Positions 7,015 through 9,823 of a stretch of 9,823 nt of DNA are shown here, piece after piece. This DNA is from an uncultured Mediterraneibacter sp. GTDB lineage: Bacteria; Bacillota; Clostridia; Lachnospirales; Lachnospiraceae. Within the stretch, counting starts at the first letter, position 1, and each line of letters starts with the position of its first letter. The position numbers were made by a program, and so were the translations under genes. The stretch is taken from NCBI GenBank assembly GCA_934418295.1, contig CAKRWZ010000068.1, positions 1 to 9,823 of the forward strand, written 5' to 3'. A model generated the notes under the pieces. It was given only the letters and a program-made list of their open reading frames with translations. It was not told the DNA's origin and searched no databases.

Positions 7015-7593
7015 ATGAACCAGGAATTTTATGATGCAGTAGAAAGTGGTCCGGTAATAGCGGCTGTAAAAGATTATGATGGCCTGGAAAAATGCTGTCA
7101 GATGGAGGATTTGAAAGTAGTTTTCATTTTGTTTGGAGACGTCTGTTCGATCGATAAAATTGTTGAAAAGGTGAAAGAGGCAGGCAAAATAGCCATGGTT
7201 CACCTGGACTTGATCGTTGGACTCAGTTCCAGAGAGATTTCTGTAGATTTTATAAAAAATAATACCTATGCAGATGGAATAATTTCTACAAAGATCGCAT
7301 TAATTAAAAGGGGAAAAGAATTAGGCTTATTTACAGTTTTACGTTTCTTTATGCTGGATTCCATAGCGCTTCGCAATGTGGAGCTGATGGAACATCAGCA
7401 TGCGGACAGCAGGCCGGATTTTATAGAGGTACTTCCGGGTGTGATCCCGAAAATTATCAAAAGGATCTGCGCAAACAGCAAGATTCCGGTGATCGCAGGA
7501 GGTATGATCACAGACAAGGAGGATGTTATGGGAGCATTGAAGGCGGGTGCTATATCTGTATCCTCCAGTAATCAGGATATCTGGCTGCTTTAA
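7015..7593 (+). CDS. glpP: Glycerol-3-phosphate-responsive antiterminator GlpP
   Basis: The product is 192 residues, the length of Bacillus subtilis GlpP. GlpP is a cytosolic TIM-barrel-like RNA-binding regulator that, with glycerol-3-phosphate, prevents premature termination in leaders of glycerol genes. Recognisable family blocks are PVIAAVKD (13-20), HLDLIVGL (63-70), DGIISTK (87-93), RFFMLDS (110-116), PDFIEVLPG (134-142) and IPVIAGG (157-163), ending near GAISVSSSNQDIW. The start at 7015 is chosen because AGGAG (7003-7007) lies seven bases before it and MNQEFYDAVESGPVIAAV is a typical start; an in-frame ATG at 6967 has no ribosome binding site. The leader carries an intrinsic terminator, so GlpP may control its own expression. 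glpK follows after 95 bases and glpF lies beyond. Confidence 0.93.
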   Translation: MNQEFYDAVESGPVIAAVKDYDGLEKCCQMEDLKVVFILFGDVCSIDKIVEKVKEAGKIAMVHLDLIVGLSSREISVDFIKNNTYADGIISTKIALIKRGKELGLFTVLRFFMLDSIALRNVELMEHQHADSRPDFIEVLPGVIPKIIKRICANSKIPVIAGGMITDKEDVMGALKAGAISVSSSNQDIWLL

Positions 7594-7603
7594 AACTGTG
7601 CTG

Positions 7604-7631
7604 AATCTCCCGATGCGTGATGGGAGGTTTT
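7604..7631 (+). terminator. Attenuator-like hairpin between glpP and glpK
   Basis: AATCTCCC at 7604-7611 pairs with GGGAGGTT at 7622-7629 (one T-G wobble), with a 10-base loop. The downstream arm runs into TTTT at 7628-7631, so the T run partly overlaps the stem and termination may be weak. It lies ahead of the glpK ribosome binding site and may be a second GlpP-responsive site, or may set glpP against glpKF levels. Confidence 0.5.
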
Positions 7632-7688
7632 AGTGATATACGTCAGTAAAAAACTGGCAAAATAATAATTCCCAAAGGAGGACGAAAC

Positions 7689-9185
7689 ATGGCAAAGTAT
7701 GTAATGGCGTTAGACGCAGGAACCACGAGCAACCGTTGTATTCTGTTCAACGAGAAAGGCGAAATGTGCAGTGTTGCCCAGAAGGAGTTTACGCAGTATT
7801 TCCCAAAACCGGGCTGGGTTGAGCATGATGCAGATGAAATCTGGTCTACACAGTTAGAAGTGGCTCAGCAGGCAATGGCAAATATCAATGCAACTGCAGT
7901 TGACATTGCAGCAATTGGTATTACAAACCAGAGAGAAACTTCCATCGTATGGGACAAAAACACAGGCAAACCGATTTACCATGCAATTGTATGGCAGTGC
8001 CGCAGAACTTCAGAATATTGCGATTCTCTGAAAGATAAAGGACTGACAGACAAGTTCAGAGAAAAAACCGGTCTTGTGATTGATGCTTATTTTTCAGGAA
8101 CAAAAATCAAATGGATTCTCGACAATGTAGAAGGTGCACGTGAAAAAGCAGAAAAGGGCGAGTTACTTTTCGGTACAGTTGAAACATGGTTGATCTGGAA
8201 ACTGACAAAAGGTGCAGTACATGTAACAGACTATTCCAACGCATCCCGTACAATGCTTTTCAACATTAACACATTGCAGTGGGATGACGAGATCCTTGCA
8301 GAGTTAAACATTCCAAAATGCATGCTTCCGGAAGCAAAGCCGTCAAGCTGTATTTACGGTGAAGCAGATCCGGGATTCTTTGGCGGCCCGATTCCGATCG
8401 GAGGAGCAGCAGGAGATCAGCAGGCTGCATTGTTTGGACAGACATGTTTCACAGCTGGTGAAGCAAAGAATACATACGGAACAGGATGCTTCCTTTTGAT
8501 GAACACGGGTGAAAAACCGGTATTCTCAAAGAATGGTCTTGTTACAACGATCGCATGGGGACTTGACGGAAAAGTAAACTATGCTCTGGAAGGTTCTATT
8601 TTTGTGGCAGGTGCTGCGATTCAGTGGCTTCGTGATGAGGTAAAATTGGTTGATTCTTCACCGGATTCCGAGTATATGGCTAAAAAAGTAGAAGATACAA
8701 ACGGATGCTACGTAGTACCGGCATTTACAGGTCTTGGAGCTCCGCACTGGGATCAGTACGCAAGAGGAACGATCGTAGGTCTGACACGTGGGTGCAATAA
8801 GTATCATATCATCCGTGCAACACTGGATTCTCTTGCATACCAGGTAAATGACGTTCTTTCCGCAATGGAAGCAGATGCAGGAATCAAACTGGCAGCCCTG
8901 AAGGTTGACGGTGGCGCAAGTGCAAACAACTTCCTGATGCAGGAACAGGCTGATATCAGTAATGCTCCGGTTAACCGTCCGGTTTGTGTTGAGACAACAG
9001 CCATGGGTGCTGCTTATCTGGCAGGTCTTGCAGTCGGATATTGGGCAAGCAAAGAAGACGTTATCAAGAACTGGGCAATTGACAGATCTTTCGAGCCGGA
9101 AATTTCTGAGGAGAAGAGAGCTTCCATGATCAAAGGATGGAATAAAGCTGTCAAATGTGCATATGGCTGGGCAAAAGAGGACTAA
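7689..9185 (+). CDS. glpK: Glycerol kinase
   Basis: This 498-residue FGGY-family kinase phosphorylates glycerol with ATP to sn-glycerol-3-phosphate, trapping the substrate and making the GlpP inducer. The N-terminal phosphate loop is DAGTTSNR at residues 9-16. Glycerol-binding residues R82, E83, Y134 and D243 correspond to E. coli R83, E84, Y135 and D245. The second domain shows GDQQAALFGQ, KNTYGTG, GLGAPHWDQ and VDGGASANNFLMQ. The loop before GDQQ reads ADPGFFGGPIPIGG. G229 stands where Bacillus and Enterococcus enzymes carry the histidine phosphorylated by HPr of the phosphotransferase system, so that control is probably absent. The arginine used by E. coli GlpK for fructose-1,6-bisphosphate inhibition is also not evident in this loop. 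AAAGGAGG at 7674-7681 supports the start. The gap to glpF is 94 bases, with no strong terminator seen. Confidence 0.97.
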   Translation: MAKYVMALDAGTTSNRCILFNEKGEMCSVAQKEFTQYFPKPGWVEHDADEIWSTQLEVAQQAMANINATAVDIAAIGITNQRETSIVWDKNTGKPIYHAIVWQCRRTSEYCDSLKDKGLTDKFREKTGLVIDAYFSGTKIKWILDNVEGAREKAEKGELLFGTVETWLIWKLTKGAVHVTDYSNASRTMLFNINTLQWDDEILAELNIPKCMLPEAKPSSCIYGEADPGFFGGPIPIGGAAGDQQAALFGQTCFTAGEAKNTYGTGCFLLMNTGEKPVFSKNGLVTTIAWGLDGKVNYALEGSIFVAGAAIQWLRDEVKLVDSSPDSEYMAKKVEDTNGCYVVPAFTGLGAPHWDQYARGTIVGLTRGCNKYHIIRATLDSLAYQVNDVLSAMEADAGIKLAALKVDGGASANNFLMQEQADISNAPVNRPVCVETTAMGAAYLAGLAVGYWASKEDVIKNWAIDRSFEPEISEEKRASMIKGWNKAVKCAYGWAKED

Positions 9186-9279
9186 TCGATTTATTTAACT
9201 AAAAGCATAGTGGTTATTTAAGATGAAATGATTACACGAAAGTGAACGCAATAATTTCTCAAGTAAAGGGGGAAAAGAA

Positions 9280-9823
9280 ATGTTAGCTTATATAGCAGAG
9301 TTTTTGGGCACAATGTTGCTTATTATTCTTGGTGATGGTGTCTGCTGTAACGTGAATCTGAATAAATCAGGTATGAAAGGTGGCGGAACAGTACAAATCA
9401 CATTAGCTTGGGGTCTTGCAGTTATGGTACCGGCATTTATTTTCGGTGAAGCTTCAGGAGCATCCTTTAATCCGGCACTGACACTTGCACTTGCTGTTGA
9501 CGGAAGCTTTGACTGGGCTTTGGTGCCCGGCTATATTGTTGCTCAGATAGCAGGCGCATTCGTAGGAGCCGTCATCGTTTACCTTATGTTTAAGAGCCAG
9601 TTTGATGCAACGGAAGATCCGGGTACAAAGCTGGGAGTATTCGCTACAGGTCCGGCTGTTCCGAATATGGGACTGAATATTTTCAATGAAGCGATCGCTA
9701 CATTTGTACTGGTATTTGCAATCAAAGGTATCGCTAATGTAACCGGTATTGCAGCAGGAGTTGAGAAGCTTTTCGTATTTGGAATCATTGTATCTATAGG
9801 TATGTCATTGGGCGGCCTTACAG
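9280..9823 (+). CDS. glpF: Glycerol uptake facilitator (aquaglyceroporin), 3' end outside the window
   Basis: The frame opens at ATG 9280 after an AAGGGGGAA ribosome binding site (9265-9273) and runs uninterrupted to the window edge, giving 181 residues of a family usually about 235-280 long. It starts MLAYIAEFLGTMLLIILGDG, a typical MIP first helix. Hydrophobic segments lie near 5-21, 37-56, 82-104, 134-152 and 164-180. The first pore motif is NPA at 64-66 in SGASFNPALTLAL. The loop GMKGGGTVQITLAWG and the NEAIATFVLVFAI helix fit the glycerol-conducting group. The second NPA motif, expected soon after the final GGLT, falls outside the window. It lets glycerol diffuse across the cytoplasmic membrane for GlpK to trap. 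No separate promoter is obvious upstream, so it is probably co-transcribed with glpK. Confidence 0.94.
   Translation, partial: MLAYIAEFLGTMLLIILGDGVCCNVNLNKSGMKGGGTVQITLAWGLAVMVPAFIFGEASGASFNPALTLALAVDGSFDWALVPGYIVAQIAGAFVGAVIVYLMFKSQFDATEDPGTKLGVFATGPAVPNMGLNIFNEAIATFVLVFAIKGIANVTGIAAGVEKLFVFGIIVSIGMSLGGLT

Overview
The window looks like chromosomal DNA from an anaerobic, low-to-moderate-GC Firmicute, most likely a gut Lachnospiraceae-type Clostridium relative (Blautia/Dorea/Mediterraneibacter-like). This is inferred from the single-chain pyruvate:ferredoxin oxidoreductase, the GlpP-type RNA antiterminator, AGGAGG-type ribosome binding sites, AT-rich intergenic DNA and a relic integrase that resembles Lachnospiraceae element integrases. 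All recognisable genes lie on the + strand.

Region 1 (1-1025) is the scar of an integrative element. It holds the 3' end of an unidentified gene (3-188), a terminator-like hairpin, a broken excisionase gene (xis, 328-478), a well-formed sigma-A-type promoter with an inverted repeat on its -10 box (527-571), and a tyrosine integrase gene (598-982) reduced to three fragments in three reading frames. The relic ends about 43 bases before ychF.

Region 2 (1026-3003) is a tight two-gene housekeeping unit: ychF (Obg-family ATPase) and, 31 bases later, lgt (prolipoprotein diacylglyceryl transferase). Region 3 (3004-6762) is a complete nifJ-type pyruvate:ferredoxin oxidoreductase of about 1178 residues with its own candidate promoter and a rho-independent terminator. 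It converts pyruvate to acetyl-CoA and supplies reduced ferredoxin.

Region 4 (6763-9823) is a glycerol-utilisation locus in the order glpP-glpK-glpF, with glpF cut by the window end. It starts with a strong extended -10 promoter preceded by a 28-base AT-only palindrome. A leader follows with a clear intrinsic terminator ahead of glpP, and a second, weaker hairpin lies between glpP and glpK. The layout fits a feed-forward circuit: GlpF admits glycerol, GlpK makes glycerol-3-phosphate, and GlpP bound to glycerol-3-phosphate lets transcription pass the leader hairpins. The GlpK lacks the histidine through which the phosphotransferase system activates several Firmicute GlpKs.

No CRISPR array, tRNA, rRNA, intact insertion sequence or obvious new defence system is visible. 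The points most worth a second look are the decayed xis/int module, whose surviving promoter may now read into ychF, and the two attenuator-like structures of the glp locus.
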